Positions 51,335-60,136 of a stretch of DNA of 64,000 nt are shown here, piece after piece (within the stretch, counting starts at the first letter, position 1; every line of letters begins with the position of its first letter). Both the position numbers and the translations under genes were made by a program. Source of the stretch: UBA1738 sp964388835 (GTDB lineage Bacteria; Bacillota; Clostridia; UBA1381). The DNA lies in NCBI GenBank assembly GCA_964388835.1, contig CAYMBZ010000002.1, forward strand, positions 1 through 64,000. Direction: 5' to 3'. The notes under the pieces are model-generated. The model saw only the letters and a list, made by a program, of their open reading frames with translations. It was not told where the DNA came from and did no database searches.

Positions 51335-51362
51335 TCTTGCCGATGTCTCTGCATCAGGTTAA
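51335..51362 (-). promoter_or_regulatory. PyrR-binding loop
   Basis: The minus-strand RNA has GATG-CAGAGA-CATC (51342-51355). The six-base loop CAGAGA fits the CNGNGA consensus of PyrR sites, and a CC/GG pair below the stem is offset by one bulged base as in known sites. With the terminator downstream it forms a standard PyrR attenuator. Confidence 0.78.
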
Positions 51363-51383
51363 AGATTTATACACATTTATTTT

Positions 51384-51412
51384 ACTATAACACAAATTAA
51401 TGAATTTGTAAA
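51384..51412 (-). promoter_or_regulatory. uraA-pyrR promoter
   Basis: TTTACA (51407-51412) and TATAGT (51384-51389) with 17 bases between on the minus strand. Transcription would start near 51377, just before the PyrR loop. Confidence 0.72.
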
Positions 51413-51447
51413 TACCCAAAATCAAATCTCGTCAAAGATTATTTTCC

Positions 51448-53088
51448 CTATTTTGAAAATTCCTCGATAAGAGCATTTATTTTTGCTCGCATATTCAATA
51501 TGTAGTCCGCAGATGCCGGGTATTCCCTGAAAGTTATTTTTGTATTCTCTTCAATAATGTTCATAACCGCATCTTTGCCGGCAAGCTGTTCCGCAAGCCG
51601 CATTGCGCGCAAATCGGAAAGTGCTTCACCGAACACAACAAGTCTCAGCGATGCCAGCGGCCCGTCAAAGCCGGGATATACCGAAAAGGCATCTCCCGCC
51701 GGGAAACCGTAATCGGAATCATTGGACAAATACGGATTTATGAGCTTTGTTGAAAGCCGCGAATAATAGAAGTTATATCCCCAATGCAAAAATCCTTTTA
51801 TATCATATTTATACAGCTGTGCTCCGATTATTCTGTTTCGGTATGACGGCATTGCGATAAACCTGTTGCTCAGATTAAACTTTCCCTCTCCGCAACAGTA
51901 ATATACCCAAAGATTTTCCACATCATGCTCTGTAAAATCATCCGCATAAATCGTGCTTGCCACCGGCGTATCCACGTATCCCTTTTCGTAAAACTCATAG
52001 TTTGAAAGCGCATCCATCAAGTTAAATTCGTCAAGGTACGGCTTAACAAATTTGTATATCTCGCCGTATCTTTCAAGATGTGCCTCATTCGGCTCGTCCG
52101 AAATATGAAAATATATCTTTTTGCTGTCCCACTTTTCTTTAAGATGTGCTGTCAATCTCGGCAAAAGCTGAGAAATAAAATACTTATACTCATTCGACAG
52201 TGAGTCGGTATGCCATCCGAACTTTTTAATCTTTTCACCATTTTCCTCTACAACAATTTTCGGTGTTTTTTCTGCTCCCCACTGAGAACACAAATGTGCG
52301 ATTTCGATATATTCAATTCCGTTTTTTGCACACATATCCAGCCAGCGGTCAAGCTTTTCAAAGCCGAATTCATATATGTCGTCCTTAAAACTCACATCAA
52401 CCAGCTGAACCGTCGGACGTTCACTTCCGATTTTCGTATCAAGCGCCGGGGTGAATATAGGTGTCAAAATCATGTTCACACCATTTTCCGCCGCCATTTT
52501 CATAAACTTATCTATAAGCACCCAATGCCTTTCGGACAGCGGCTCCACTCCGTAAAACGATGAAATGCAATCACAGTAAAACCATTGTGTAAACATCAAT
52601 TCTTGTTTCGGCAAAGAAGCATCGATTACTTTCAGTTTAAAAACGCTCTCCCCTATAATGCTGTCTGCACCCTCGAATGTTACAGTAATTTCATGCAGGC
52701 CCGCTTCCGCGGTTTCGGGAACATTGACCGTGACCCAAAGAGTGCGGTATGTCGAACATGATGCGGCAACCGTCCCATTAATCGGGGTTAAGATATCCGG
52801 AATAATCCCCGGAGCGCGCGTAATATAATTATTATCAAATTCCTCGCAAAATGCAGGGGTTGTGACCGTTACAAATCCCGTTTCACATATCTCAATCACA
52901 TCTTTTAAGTCAGATTTAACATTTACTTCAAGATATTCCGATGGATGATACTCAGTCTCACCCTTGAATGCGATTTGATATGAGAATTTTTCGCCGCGAA
53001 GACAGGTATATTCATTAAATTCCGGTGCGGAAATATAACCGCACGGCAGTATTTTTTCAAGCGAAGATATATTTTTTACACTAATCAT
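51448..53088 (-). CDS. DUF4091 glycoside-hydrolase-like protein
   Basis: A 546-residue protein without a signal peptide. The N-terminal third is beta-rich (Ig-like, TYRTLWVTVNVPETAEAGLHEITVTF). A TIM-barrel-like catalytic region follows (QWFYCDCIS, KMAAENGVNMILTPIFTP, EIAHLCSQWGAE, KIYFHISDEPNEAHLERY). The Asp-Glu in HISDEPNEAH is a likely catalytic site, and the C-terminal GFLHWGYNFYYSR and SLRLVVFGEALSDLRA mark DUF4091. Proteins of this type are thought to act on host or plant glycans, but the substrate is unknown and cytoplasmic action is implied by the missing signal. The ATG at 53088 follows TGGAGGA. Confidence 0.82.
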   Translation of the reverse strand: MISVKNISSLEKILPCGYISAPEFNEYTCLRGEKFSYQIAFKGETEYHPSEYLEVNVKSDLKDVIEICETGFVTVTTPAFCEEFDNNYITRAPGIIPDILTPINGTVAASCSTYRTLWVTVNVPETAEAGLHEITVTFEGADSIIGESVFKLKVIDASLPKQELMFTQWFYCDCISSFYGVEPLSERHWVLIDKFMKMAAENGVNMILTPIFTPALDTKIGSERPTVQLVDVSFKDDIYEFGFEKLDRWLDMCAKNGIEYIEIAHLCSQWGAEKTPKIVVEENGEKIKKFGWHTDSLSNEYKYFISQLLPRLTAHLKEKWDSKKIYFHISDEPNEAHLERYGEIYKFVKPYLDEFNLMDALSNYEFYEKGYVDTPVASTIYADDFTEHDVENLWVYYCCGEGKFNLSNRFIAMPSYRNRIIGAQLYKYDIKGFLHWGYNFYYSRLSTKLINPYLSNDSDYGFPAGDAFSVYPGFDGPLASLRLVVFGEALSDLRAMRLAEQLAGKDAVMNIIEENTKITFREYPASADYILNMRAKINALIEEFSK

Positions 53089-53146
53089 AATTTTATCCTC
53101 CAATGTGTTAAGCATATGTGTTGTTCAATCTCATCATACTTTCTTC

Positions 53147-53190
53147 TTTGCAAAAAGTATTTGCACAATCTTTCTGTTTTTTTGCACAAT
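53147..53190 (-). repeat. Direct repeats upstream of the DUF4091 gene
   Basis: TTTGCACAAT occurs at 53160-53169 and 53181-53190, 21 bases apart (two helical turns), and a related TTTGCAAAAA is at 53147-53156. Spacing and position suit tandem sites of an AraC-type activator. Confidence 0.5.
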
Positions 53191-53191
53191 A

Positions 53192-53228
53192 TACAAGCAA
53201 GGAGCGCATATCTTTCGGTACGCGCTCC
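53192..53228 (-). terminator. Terminator after the serpin gene
   Basis: Arms GGAGCGC (53201-53207) and GCGCTCC (53222-53228) with a 14-base loop, followed on the minus strand by TTGCTTGT. It starts nine bases after the serpin stop. Confidence 0.65.
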
Positions 53229-53236
53229 CTGTTACG

Positions 53237-55516
53237 CTATCCGGCATATGCGTAGCGACCCATAAACAAAATTTCCTCGCCCGCATTATCGCGGATTACA
53301 AAATAAAACGGCTTATTGAATTTAATCTCATACGGCTCCGGCGGAAGTGCGGAACCTGCCATACCGATAGCCGTTACCGCCGCCGCTTCCGTTCCCTTTT
53401 CATCAACCGTAATAAAGGTTTTGTGACGAACACCGGTAAATGCCATATTGCCGTTGTCGAACATTTTTTCGAACTGCGCTCCGTTTTCGGAAAAAGCGGA
53501 CACAATTCCCATATTCATCAGCATTTCGTTCAAACTTGCCTCGTACTCTATTTTAAATTTCGGCAGGGACAGTTTTATGTATCTTCTCTCAAAGCTTCCT
53601 CCTTCGATTGCCGCCTCAAGTTCCGCCGCGGGATTTATGTCATTCTCCGCCGCAATTACATACATGCTTACGTCGATATCGTCAAAAACATCACTTCCCA
53701 AATACTCGCCCTTTTCATCGAATTTGTCCGCTCTGTTTTTGTAGGGAAGCTCGATTATTTCCGCTGATTTTGTTTGGGTATAATTAATCCATTCCGTTTT
53801 ATTCATGAAATCGATTTGAGAACTTGCTCCGTCGGCACTTATGAATTTATCCGCCTTTGTTGCGTCCTCATTGAATTCGTCCTGCCATGCGCCCTTAAAA
53901 TAAATCGCATTTACGAGCATTGCCCAAAAATCATCGCCGCTATGCAGAACTTGCGGAATTCTTCCGTCGGTTTTATCGCTCACCCATGAATTTATTTCGT
54001 GAGCGGCATTTTTGCCGCTTACGGATTTTGCGGTTGCGCCGTAATATTCGGAAGCAATTTGTTCAAATTCGCCGCTGAATTTCTGTGTGGTTTTGTCCTT
54101 GTTTATCCAAACAGAATTCGCCATGCTTAAGCTCAAAATATCCGTCTGCGAATACTTCTCCGTAAAATCTTTTGAAAGCGCGTTAAAATCGTCGATATTT
54201 TTAATCTCCACAGCGCTTAATATTTCCGATTCGGTTTCGCCATCCGCGCCGTTTGCCACCAGCGCCAGCGCCGTTTTTATCGACAGAGGTGAAAACATAT
54301 AGTTTTCATCCGACGGCATCTGCGCATTTAACTCGTCCGCAAAAGCCATATCCGAAATTACAATCTCGGTAGGCGCATCCCCACCGCCGATAGCCGTATC
54401 AAGGTTTATGTAATCCGTAAGCTCTCCGCTCTTTAAATCAATTACGTACTCTCCGCCGTATGTTACATAAACTTTTTCTTTTTCCTCGTCAATCGTCACA
54501 TTTTCAAAATTTTTATAGATATCCGTACCGATTAAATCTTGATATTCCGTTTTTGTTCCGTCAGCCTTATTAAGCTTTATCAGCCTGTCCGCGCCTTTCA
54601 TAATATAGTTTGAATGCATATACAGGAAAATATATTCGTCGGTTTCAAAGCTGTCTTTAACCGTGCTTGAAGTGTGAAGTTCAAAATACCTGAGCCAATC
54701 CTCAGCGGTAATCCGCACCTCGCCCGCTTGAAAAATCATATCACTGACCTTATCTGTATAAAAATAATCAACCGGTGTCTGAATTTCTTTCAGGTAATAT
54801 TCACCGTTATCACCAAGTTCAAATTTATTCTGCGCAAAACTGCACCTGTATCCTATGGTTTCGCCGTTATACACTACCGGAACAATCGCATTTTTCGAAA
54901 TTTCTTTCTCGCACAGAATATATCCGCCGTCCAACGGCGCCTCTTTTGGCATTGCCTCCAGTTTTCCGTATGCCTCGGTCAAAACAATATTGTAGTGCTT
55001 TTCCTCCATCATGCTCCGCATACTGTAAGGATATCGGTACATTGACTCAAGCGTAATCGTTCTGTTTTTAGGATTCCAAATATATTTTCCGCCTATATCG
55101 GAAAACCCTCCGTCATCGCCGAGTTCCTCAATAACAACTGCCATTTTCCCGTTCAGAGAATATGCGTTAAGTTCCTTGCCTCTGAAATATGTTTTTATAT
55201 TCGTTTCATATATTCTGCCAACCGCTTCACCCGGCTTTTTATCGTAAGAAGTTGTGCCCACATTAAGTCTTTCGGGAGCAAAATCATCTATTTCAAGAGT
55301 TCGCAAGGCATTGGAATACTTATACTGATTTGTAATATCTTCGACAATAACAACGGTTCGCCCGCCGATATTGTATGAATCAACCCAAACACCGTTTATG
55401 CATGCCTTTATGTCGGTAGAATATATAAATCCCGCAATATCACCGGATTTTGCCGTCACAGCCGGTGCTGCGCACAGCATTGCCGCACTTAAAACTGCCG
55501 ATAACAATCTTTTCAT
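53237..55516 (-). CDS. Secreted serpin with two N-terminal stalk repeats
   Basis: A 759-residue secreted serine protease inhibitor. Signal peptide at residues 1-22 (KRLLSAVLSAAMLCAAPAVTA). Two repeats of about 75 residues follow, each with IYSTDIKACING/IYETNIKTYFRG and a later NIGG/SLNG-K-VVIVE segment; such copper-amine-oxidase-like repeats occur in many Clostridia surface proteins. Residues 170-370 are unassigned. The serpin fold covers about 390-759: FSPLSIKTALALVANGA, ANSVWINKD, LVNAIYFKGAW and the C-terminal KFNKPFYFVIRD. The reactive loop hinge GTEAAAVTA (708-716) is the mobile type of inhibitory serpins. Aligning both the hinge and the PP at 725-726 places P1-P1' at Ser722-Ala723, which suggests an elastase- or subtilisin-like target. 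RBS AAAGGAGGAAATACT. Confidence 0.9.
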   Translation of the reverse strand: MKRLLSAVLSAAMLCAAPAVTAKSGDIAGFIYSTDIKACINGVWVDSYNIGGRTVVIVEDITNQYKYSNALRTLEIDDFAPERLNVGTTSYDKKPGEAVGRIYETNIKTYFRGKELNAYSLNGKMAVVIEELGDDGGFSDIGGKYIWNPKNRTITLESMYRYPYSMRSMMEEKHYNIVLTEAYGKLEAMPKEAPLDGGYILCEKEISKNAIVPVVYNGETIGYRCSFAQNKFELGDNGEYYLKEIQTPVDYFYTDKVSDMIFQAGEVRITAEDWLRYFELHTSSTVKDSFETDEYIFLYMHSNYIMKGADRLIKLNKADGTKTEYQDLIGTDIYKNFENVTIDEEKEKVYVTYGGEYVIDLKSGELTDYINLDTAIGGGDAPTEIVISDMAFADELNAQMPSDENYMFSPLSIKTALALVANGADGETESEILSAVEIKNIDDFNALSKDFTEKYSQTDILSLSMANSVWINKDKTTQKFSGEFEQIASEYYGATAKSVSGKNAAHEINSWVSDKTDGRIPQVLHSGDDFWAMLVNAIYFKGAWQDEFNEDATKADKFISADGASSQIDFMNKTEWINYTQTKSAEIIELPYKNRADKFDEKGEYLGSDVFDDIDVSMYVIAAENDINPAAELEAAIEGGSFERRYIKLSLPKFKIEYEASLNEMLMNMGIVSAFSENGAQFEKMFDNGNMAFTGVRHKTFITVDEKGTEAAAVTAIGMAGSALPPEPYEIKFNKPFYFVIRDNAGEEILFMGRYAYAG

Positions 55517-55547
55517 AGTATTTCCTCCTTTGTTTTCGTTTGATGTT

Positions 55548-55577
55548 ATAATACACCGTTTTTTCTTAGCCTTTCAA
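55548..55577 (-). promoter_or_regulatory. Serpin promoter
   Basis: TTGAAA (55572-55577) and TATTAT (55548-55553) with an 18-base spacer on the minus strand, about 32 bases before the ATG. Confidence 0.6.
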
Positions 55578-55734
55578 CAAATCTCAATACGCCGAATACT
55601 AAATAAGAGACAAAAGATAATAGTGCAACAGCAGCACCGAAAACGGGATTGCACCTATATATTTTTATTATCCTTTATCTCTTTTGATTCAGCAACGCGT
55701 GACGATTTCACTGCCGCTACCATTTTTTATTTAT

Positions 55735-55787
55735 GCGGTTTTAAAAGTGTTTATCAAAACCGTTCACAAAGCATATTTTTTATGCTT
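55735..55787 (-). terminator. Hairpins after the transketolase genes
   Basis: An AAGCATA/TATGCTT hairpin (55769-55787) directly follows the stop codon. A CGGTTTT/AAAACCG stem lies at 55735-55762. Neither has a long T-run, so termination efficiency is unclear. The rest of 55578-55734 shows nothing I can name. Confidence 0.35.
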
Positions 55788-55790
55788 TTA

Positions 55791-56720
55791 TTATTTTGCC
55801 GCAATTGCTTCCTTTGCCTTATTGGCAATATTTTCAGGTGTTAAACCGTAAAGTTCAAAAAGCTCCGACGGTTTTCCCGAGCGACCAAACTTGTCCGTTC
55901 CGACAATTTTTACCGGGCACGGAGCCGCGTCCGCAACCACTTCGGCAACACTGCTTCCCAATCCGCCGTAAACGGAATGTTCTTCCGCCGTAACAATAGC
56001 TCCCGTTTCCTTTGACGCTTTGATTATTATGTCACGGTCAATAGGCTTTATTGTATGAATGTTTATTACGCGTGCCGAAACACCGTCCGCTTCAAGCATC
56101 TTTCTCGCTTCAAGAGCCATGCCCACCATAAGTCCCGTTGCAACAATTGTAACATCCTTACCACTTGCAATCTCAACGCCCATGCCGATTTCAAACTTGT
56201 AATCTTCGGGATTTACATCCTCAACGGCAAGACGTCCGAATCGCATATATACAGGTCCCTCATGCTCGATTGCCGCCTTTACCGCAAGGCGTGCCTCAAT
56301 ATCATCCGCCGGGTTTATAATAACCATATTCGGAATTGTACGCATAAGAGCAATATCTTCCAGACACTGGTGTGAAGCTCCGTCCTCACCTACCGAAATA
56401 CCCGCATGAGTAGCACCTATTTTCACATTTAAGTTTGTATATCCGATTGAATTTCTTACCTGTTCAAATGCTCTTCCGACCGCAAACATCGCAAAAGTCG
56501 ATGCAAACGCAATCTTTCCGCTTGCCGCAAGACCTGCCGCAACGCACATCATATTTGCTTCCGCTATCCCTGCATTAAAAAATCTGTCGGGGTATTCTTT
56601 TTTGAACATTTCCGTTTTGGTTGATTTTGAAAGGTCTGCATCAAGCACAACCACTCTTTCATCCTTGCCGTATTCCACCAGCGCCGCGCCGTAAGATTCT
56701 CTTGTAGCCTTCTTTGCCAT
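55791..56720 (-). CDS. Transketolase, C-terminal subunit
   Basis: Second half of a split transketolase (309 residues) covering the pyrimidine-binding and C-terminal domains. RESYGAALVEYGKDE, FNAGIAEANMMCVAAGLA, SIGYTNLNVKIGATHAG, GEDGASHQCLEDIALMR and TAEEHSVYGGLGSSVAE are typical. It overlaps the first-subunit gene by one base. The two chains would assemble to the thiamine-diphosphate enzyme of the pentose phosphate pathway. Confidence 0.94.
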   Translation of the reverse strand: MAKKATRESYGAALVEYGKDERVVVLDADLSKSTKTEMFKKEYPDRFFNAGIAEANMMCVAAGLAASGKIAFASTFAMFAVGRAFEQVRNSIGYTNLNVKIGATHAGISVGEDGASHQCLEDIALMRTIPNMVIINPADDIEARLAVKAAIEHEGPVYMRFGRLAVEDVNPEDYKFEIGMGVEIASGKDVTIVATGLMVGMALEARKMLEADGVSARVINIHTIKPIDRDIIIKASKETGAIVTAEEHSVYGGLGSSVAEVVADAAPCPVKIVGTDKFGRSGKPSELFELYGLTPENIANKAKEAIAAK

Positions 56721-57568
56721 TATAAACTCGCCTCCAGTTCTGCAATTTTACTGTCCAATTCGCCCATAGCCTGCTTGTACTGCTCCTCATTCGGTGCCGC
56801 ACCGTGCCAGCCCGGATTGTTTTCCATGAAGGAAACACCCTTTCCTTTTACGGATTTCATAATAATTACCGTCGGCTGTCCCTTAACACTCTTTGCTTCA
56901 TTCACAGCTGCTTCAAGTGAGTCGAAATCATGTGCATTCGCCGCAATAACTTTCCATCCGAAGCTTTCAAACTTTTTATCTATTGGATTCGGGTTCATTA
57001 CATCGCTGATATTTCCATCTATCTGCAAGCCGTTGTTATCAACAAACGCTATCAAATTATCCAACTTATAGTGAGCGGCAAACATAGCCTGCTCCCAAAC
57101 CTGCCCCTCTTCAAGTTCACCGTCACCCAGGATTGTATATACATTGTAGTTTTTATTGTCAATTTTAGCCGCCAAAGCCATTCCGCCTGCCGCAGATATG
57201 CCTTGTCCCAAAGAGCCTGTTGACATATCGATACCCGGAACCTTATTCATATCCGGATGCCCCTGTAAAAAACTGTCGCTTTTTCTGAAAGTTTTTAAGT
57301 CATCCTCTGCAAAAAAGCCCTTATATGCCAGTACGGAATAGAGCGCCGGGCAAACATGTCCCTTTGAGAGCACAAGTCTGTCACGATCCGCCATTTTCGG
57401 ATTTTTATGGTCAACATTCATAACCTCACAGTACAGATATGTAAGCACATCAGCAACCGACAAGGAGCCGCCCGGATGTCCCGATTGTGCACTGTAAACC
57501 GCCGTCAAGGCATTTTTTCTGACCTTGTTTGCAAGAATTGCAAGCTCAGTTTTTCTTTTCTTTTCCAT
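56720..57568 (-). CDS. Transketolase, N-terminal subunit
   Basis: The thiamine-diphosphate binding half (282 residues). SGHPGGSLSVADVLTYLY and the cofactor motif GDGELEEGQVWEQAMFAAHYKLDNLIAFVDNN are clear. RBS AGGAGG; the start overlaps the mrnC end by 23 bases. Split transketolases are common in Firmicutes and archaea; a DXP-synthase-like role is less likely given SGHPGGS. Confidence 0.95.
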   Translation of the reverse strand: MEKKRKTELAILANKVRKNALTAVYSAQSGHPGGSLSVADVLTYLYCEVMNVDHKNPKMADRDRLVLSKGHVCPALYSVLAYKGFFAEDDLKTFRKSDSFLQGHPDMNKVPGIDMSTGSLGQGISAAGGMALAAKIDNKNYNVYTILGDGELEEGQVWEQAMFAAHYKLDNLIAFVDNNGLQIDGNISDVMNPNPIDKKFESFGWKVIAANAHDFDSLEAAVNEAKSVKGQPTVIIMKSVKGKGVSFMENNPGWHGAAPNEEQYKQAMGELDSKIAELEASL

Positions 57569-57986
57569 TTTTCTCCTCCTGAATGTGTTCTGTATTTATT
57601 TTCGCATTGTCAAATGCAATTTCCATAATTTCATTAAGTCTGTCCGCATTTCCCGAAAGATGCAGATAACCTATCAGAGTTTCAAAGCCCGTCGCACGCC
57701 TGTAATCGGCAAGGTTTGCATTTTTGGGAACCGTCGCCGACTTTGCGTTTCTGCCGCGCTTATACACCGCCAATTCCTTTTCGGTAAGAATCGGCTCGAC
57801 TGCCGCCATGCTGTTGCTCTGGGCATGAGCCTTTACATATTTAATATTTTCAACATGCAACTTGTGTGCCGGCATGTCACTGTGCATTTCAAGAAGCTTT
57901 TCACGAGTGAATACCTCATAAACAGCATCTCCGATATATGCAAGCACCAATGCCGGATATATTGAGGGGTTATCAACTTTCATCAT
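57546..57986 (-). CDS. mrnC: Mini-ribonuclease III
   Basis: MrnC removes the ends of 23S rRNA precursors. The 146-residue protein has the RNase III-like catalytic core (ALVLAYIGDAVYEVFTRE, with Asp near residue 19) and no double-stranded RNA-binding domain; VYKRGRNAKSATVPKNANLADYRRATGFE is the conserved RNA-contact stretch. The ATG overlaps the cysS stop as ATGA. The cysE-cysS-mrnC order is conserved in Firmicutes. Confidence 0.94.
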   Translation of the reverse strand: MMKVDNPSIYPALVLAYIGDAVYEVFTREKLLEMHSDMPAHKLHVENIKYVKAHAQSNSMAAVEPILTEKELAVYKRGRNAKSATVPKNANLADYRRATGFETLIGYLHLSGNADRLNEIMEIAFDNAKINTEHIQEEKNGKEKKN

Positions 57987-59389
57987 TCCGCGTATGACCA
58001 TTTTACACCCATAGGTGTATCCTTTAAAACAATATTTCTTTCTTTCAGCTCATCACGTATTCTGTCCGCTTCCGCCCAATCCTTGTTCTTGCGCGCATCA
58101 TTTCGTTTTTCGATAAGAGCCTCGATTTCGGCATCCGCCAAAACCTCCTCTTTTTCCTCGAAAAGACCCAAAACATCGCCTATTTCATGAATTTGCTTCA
58201 AAGTATCTTCTATAATGCTCTTTGCATTGTCCCCGTCATCCGACAAGCACTTGTTCGCCGCGGAAACAATATCGAACGCGGCGGAAATTGCATCCGCTGT
58301 ATTCAAATCATCATCCATGGCATCGCAGAAGCGTTGTTTTGCTGCCGAAAGTGCGTCTTTCAGCTTGGTTTCACGCTCATTCAGCTCTCTGTCTGATGAT
58401 GCATTGAGCAAGAACTTCAGATTTTCGATACAAGTATACACGCGTTCCATGGCAGATTGCGCTTGACGCATCAGCTCATCGCTGAAGTTGACCGGACTTC
58501 TGTAATGCGCGGACAGCATGAAGAATCTCACAACCTCCGGCTTATACTTTTCGGTTATATCGCGGATTGTAAAGAAATTCCCCAGTGATTTACTCATCTT
58601 TTGGTTATTGATATTTATATATCCATTGTGCATCCAATAATTTGCAAAGCTGCAGCCGTTTGCACATTCCGATTGCGCGATTTCATTTTCGTGATGCGGG
58701 AAAATCAAATCTTTTCCGCCCGAATGAATGTCTATACTTGCGCCCAAAAACTTATTAACCATAGCGGAACATTCGATGTGCCATCCCGGTCTGCCCATCC
58801 CCCACGGGCTCTCCCACGCGGGTTCTCCCGGCTTCTGAGCTTTCCAAAGGGCAAAATCCATCGCATCCTCTTTATCGTCGATCACATCAATTCTCGCCCC
58901 CGCCTCAAGTTCTTCAAGCGGCTGATGTGAAAGCTTTCCGTATTCTTTGAACTTTTTGGTTCTGAAATAAACGTTTCCGTTTACATTATACGCATAGCTC
59001 TTATCCTCAAGAGTTTTTACAACATCTATAATCGCATCTATATTTTCGGTCGCTTTCGGATGAATATCCGCTTTTCTTATTCCCAAAGCTTCTGCATCCT
59101 TAAAATACTCGGCAATAAACCTTTCTCCCAGCTCCTTAACCGTTATACCCTCGTTATTGGCACGATTAATCATTTTATCATCGATATCGGTGAAATTCTG
59201 AACAAAGGTAACCTTATATCCTATATATTCAAGATATCTGCGCATTGTATCAAAAATTATAAAAGGTCGCGCATTTCCTATATGGAAATAGTCGTAAACC
59301 GTAGGTCCGCAAGAATACATTTTCACTTCCCCCGGCGTTATCGGTACAAATTCCTGTTTTTCCCTTGTCATAGTGTTATAAATCTTCAT
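57983..59389 (-). CDS. cysS: Cysteinyl-tRNA synthetase
   Basis: Class I synthetase, 468 residues. Zinc ligand Cys in MYSCGPTVYDYFHIGNARP, the HIGH-type motif in it, FTDIDDKMI, GWHIECSAM, GGKDLIFPHHENE and KMSKSLGNF (KMSKS) are all present. It overlaps cysE by 14 bases, coupling cysteine synthesis and its use. Confidence 0.97.
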   Translation of the reverse strand: MKIYNTMTREKQEFVPITPGEVKMYSCGPTVYDYFHIGNARPFIIFDTMRRYLEYIGYKVTFVQNFTDIDDKMINRANNEGITVKELGERFIAEYFKDAEALGIRKADIHPKATENIDAIIDVVKTLEDKSYAYNVNGNVYFRTKKFKEYGKLSHQPLEELEAGARIDVIDDKEDAMDFALWKAQKPGEPAWESPWGMGRPGWHIECSAMVNKFLGASIDIHSGGKDLIFPHHENEIAQSECANGCSFANYWMHNGYININNQKMSKSLGNFFTIRDITEKYKPEVVRFFMLSAHYRSPVNFSDELMRQAQSAMERVYTCIENLKFLLNASSDRELNERETKLKDALSAAKQRFCDAMDDDLNTADAISAAFDIVSAANKCLSDDGDNAKSIIEDTLKQIHEIGDVLGLFEEKEEVLADAEIEALIEKRNDARKNKDWAEADRIRDELKERNIVLKDTPMGVKWSYAE

Positions 59390-60047
59390 GTTTATTTCCT
59401 TCCGATTTTAAATTTTCAAGCTCTTTTATTTTCTTTTCAAGCGCAGTAATGCTTACCGAAAGAGTGCACAGCTGTGACGACACCGGGTCCGGAATGGTGA
59501 TTTGGTCAAGGTCCGCCTTGCATCTCACACCCTCGCGCTTAACAATACGTGCCGGAACACCCACGCAAGTTGAATTCGGCGGAACTTCGGAAAGCACCAC
59601 CGCTCCCGCCGCAATTTTTGAATTGTCACCAACGGTAAAAGGTCCCAGAACCTTTGCGCCGCTTCCGACCATAACATTGTTTCCCAATGTGGGATGTCTT
59701 TTTCCTTTTTCCTTTCCCGTACCGCCCAGGGTGACACCCTGATAAATCGTACAATCATCGCCGATAACCGCGGTTTCACCTATAACCACACCCATTCCAT
59801 GGTCAATAAAAAGCCCCCGTCCTACAGTTGCACCGGGATGAATTTCGATTCCTGTCCAAAAGCGCGTACACTGTGAAATCCACCGCGCCAAAAGCTTCAT
59901 ATGATGTTTGTAAAAAAAGTGCGCAACCTTGTGCCACAAAACAGCCTGTATTCCGGGATAAAGCAACAAAACTTCGATTCCCGAGCGCGCCGCCGGGTCA
60001 CGCTCCAGCACCGCACGCACATCATAAGCAATATTTTTAAAGAGCAT
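59376..60047 (-). CDS. cysE: Serine O-acetyltransferase
   Basis: Makes O-acetylserine from serine and acetyl-CoA, the committed step of cysteine synthesis. Left-handed beta-helix hexapeptide repeats fill the middle (IEIHPGATVGRGLFIDHGMGVV, GDDCTIYQGVTLGG, TLGNNVMVGSGAKVLG). The catalytic His and Asp are in IDHGMG and RDPAA regions. The C-terminal helix (SITALEKKIKELENL) is long and may affect hexamer assembly or CysK docking. 223 residues. Confidence 0.95.
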   Translation of the reverse strand: MLFKNIAYDVRAVLERDPAARSGIEVLLLYPGIQAVLWHKVAHFFYKHHMKLLARWISQCTRFWTGIEIHPGATVGRGLFIDHGMGVVIGETAVIGDDCTIYQGVTLGGTGKEKGKRHPTLGNNVMVGSGAKVLGPFTVGDNSKIAAGAVVLSEVPPNSTCVGVPARIVKREGVRCKADLDQITIPDPVSSQLCTLSVSITALEKKIKELENLKSEGNKHEDL

Positions 60048-60077
60048 AACATACCATCCTAACCTTACAATATAAAT

Positions 60078-60106
60078 ATTATACTATAATTGTATGGAAA
60101 TTGCAA
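60078..60106 (-). promoter_or_regulatory. cysE-cysS-mrnC-transketolase promoter
   Basis: TTGCAA (60101-60106) and TATAAT (60078-60083) with a 17-base spacer on the minus strand, about 30 bases before the cysE ATG. I found no copy of the TTACCTATT operator here. Confidence 0.65.
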
Positions 60107-60136
60107 GCCGTTTTAACAAAAAAGGGCGGTAAAACG

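Noticed and set aside
53105..53767. + strand ORF of 220 residues over the serpin 3' end
   Set aside because: Runs through the serpin terminator and gene in antisense; no RBS or recognisable product.
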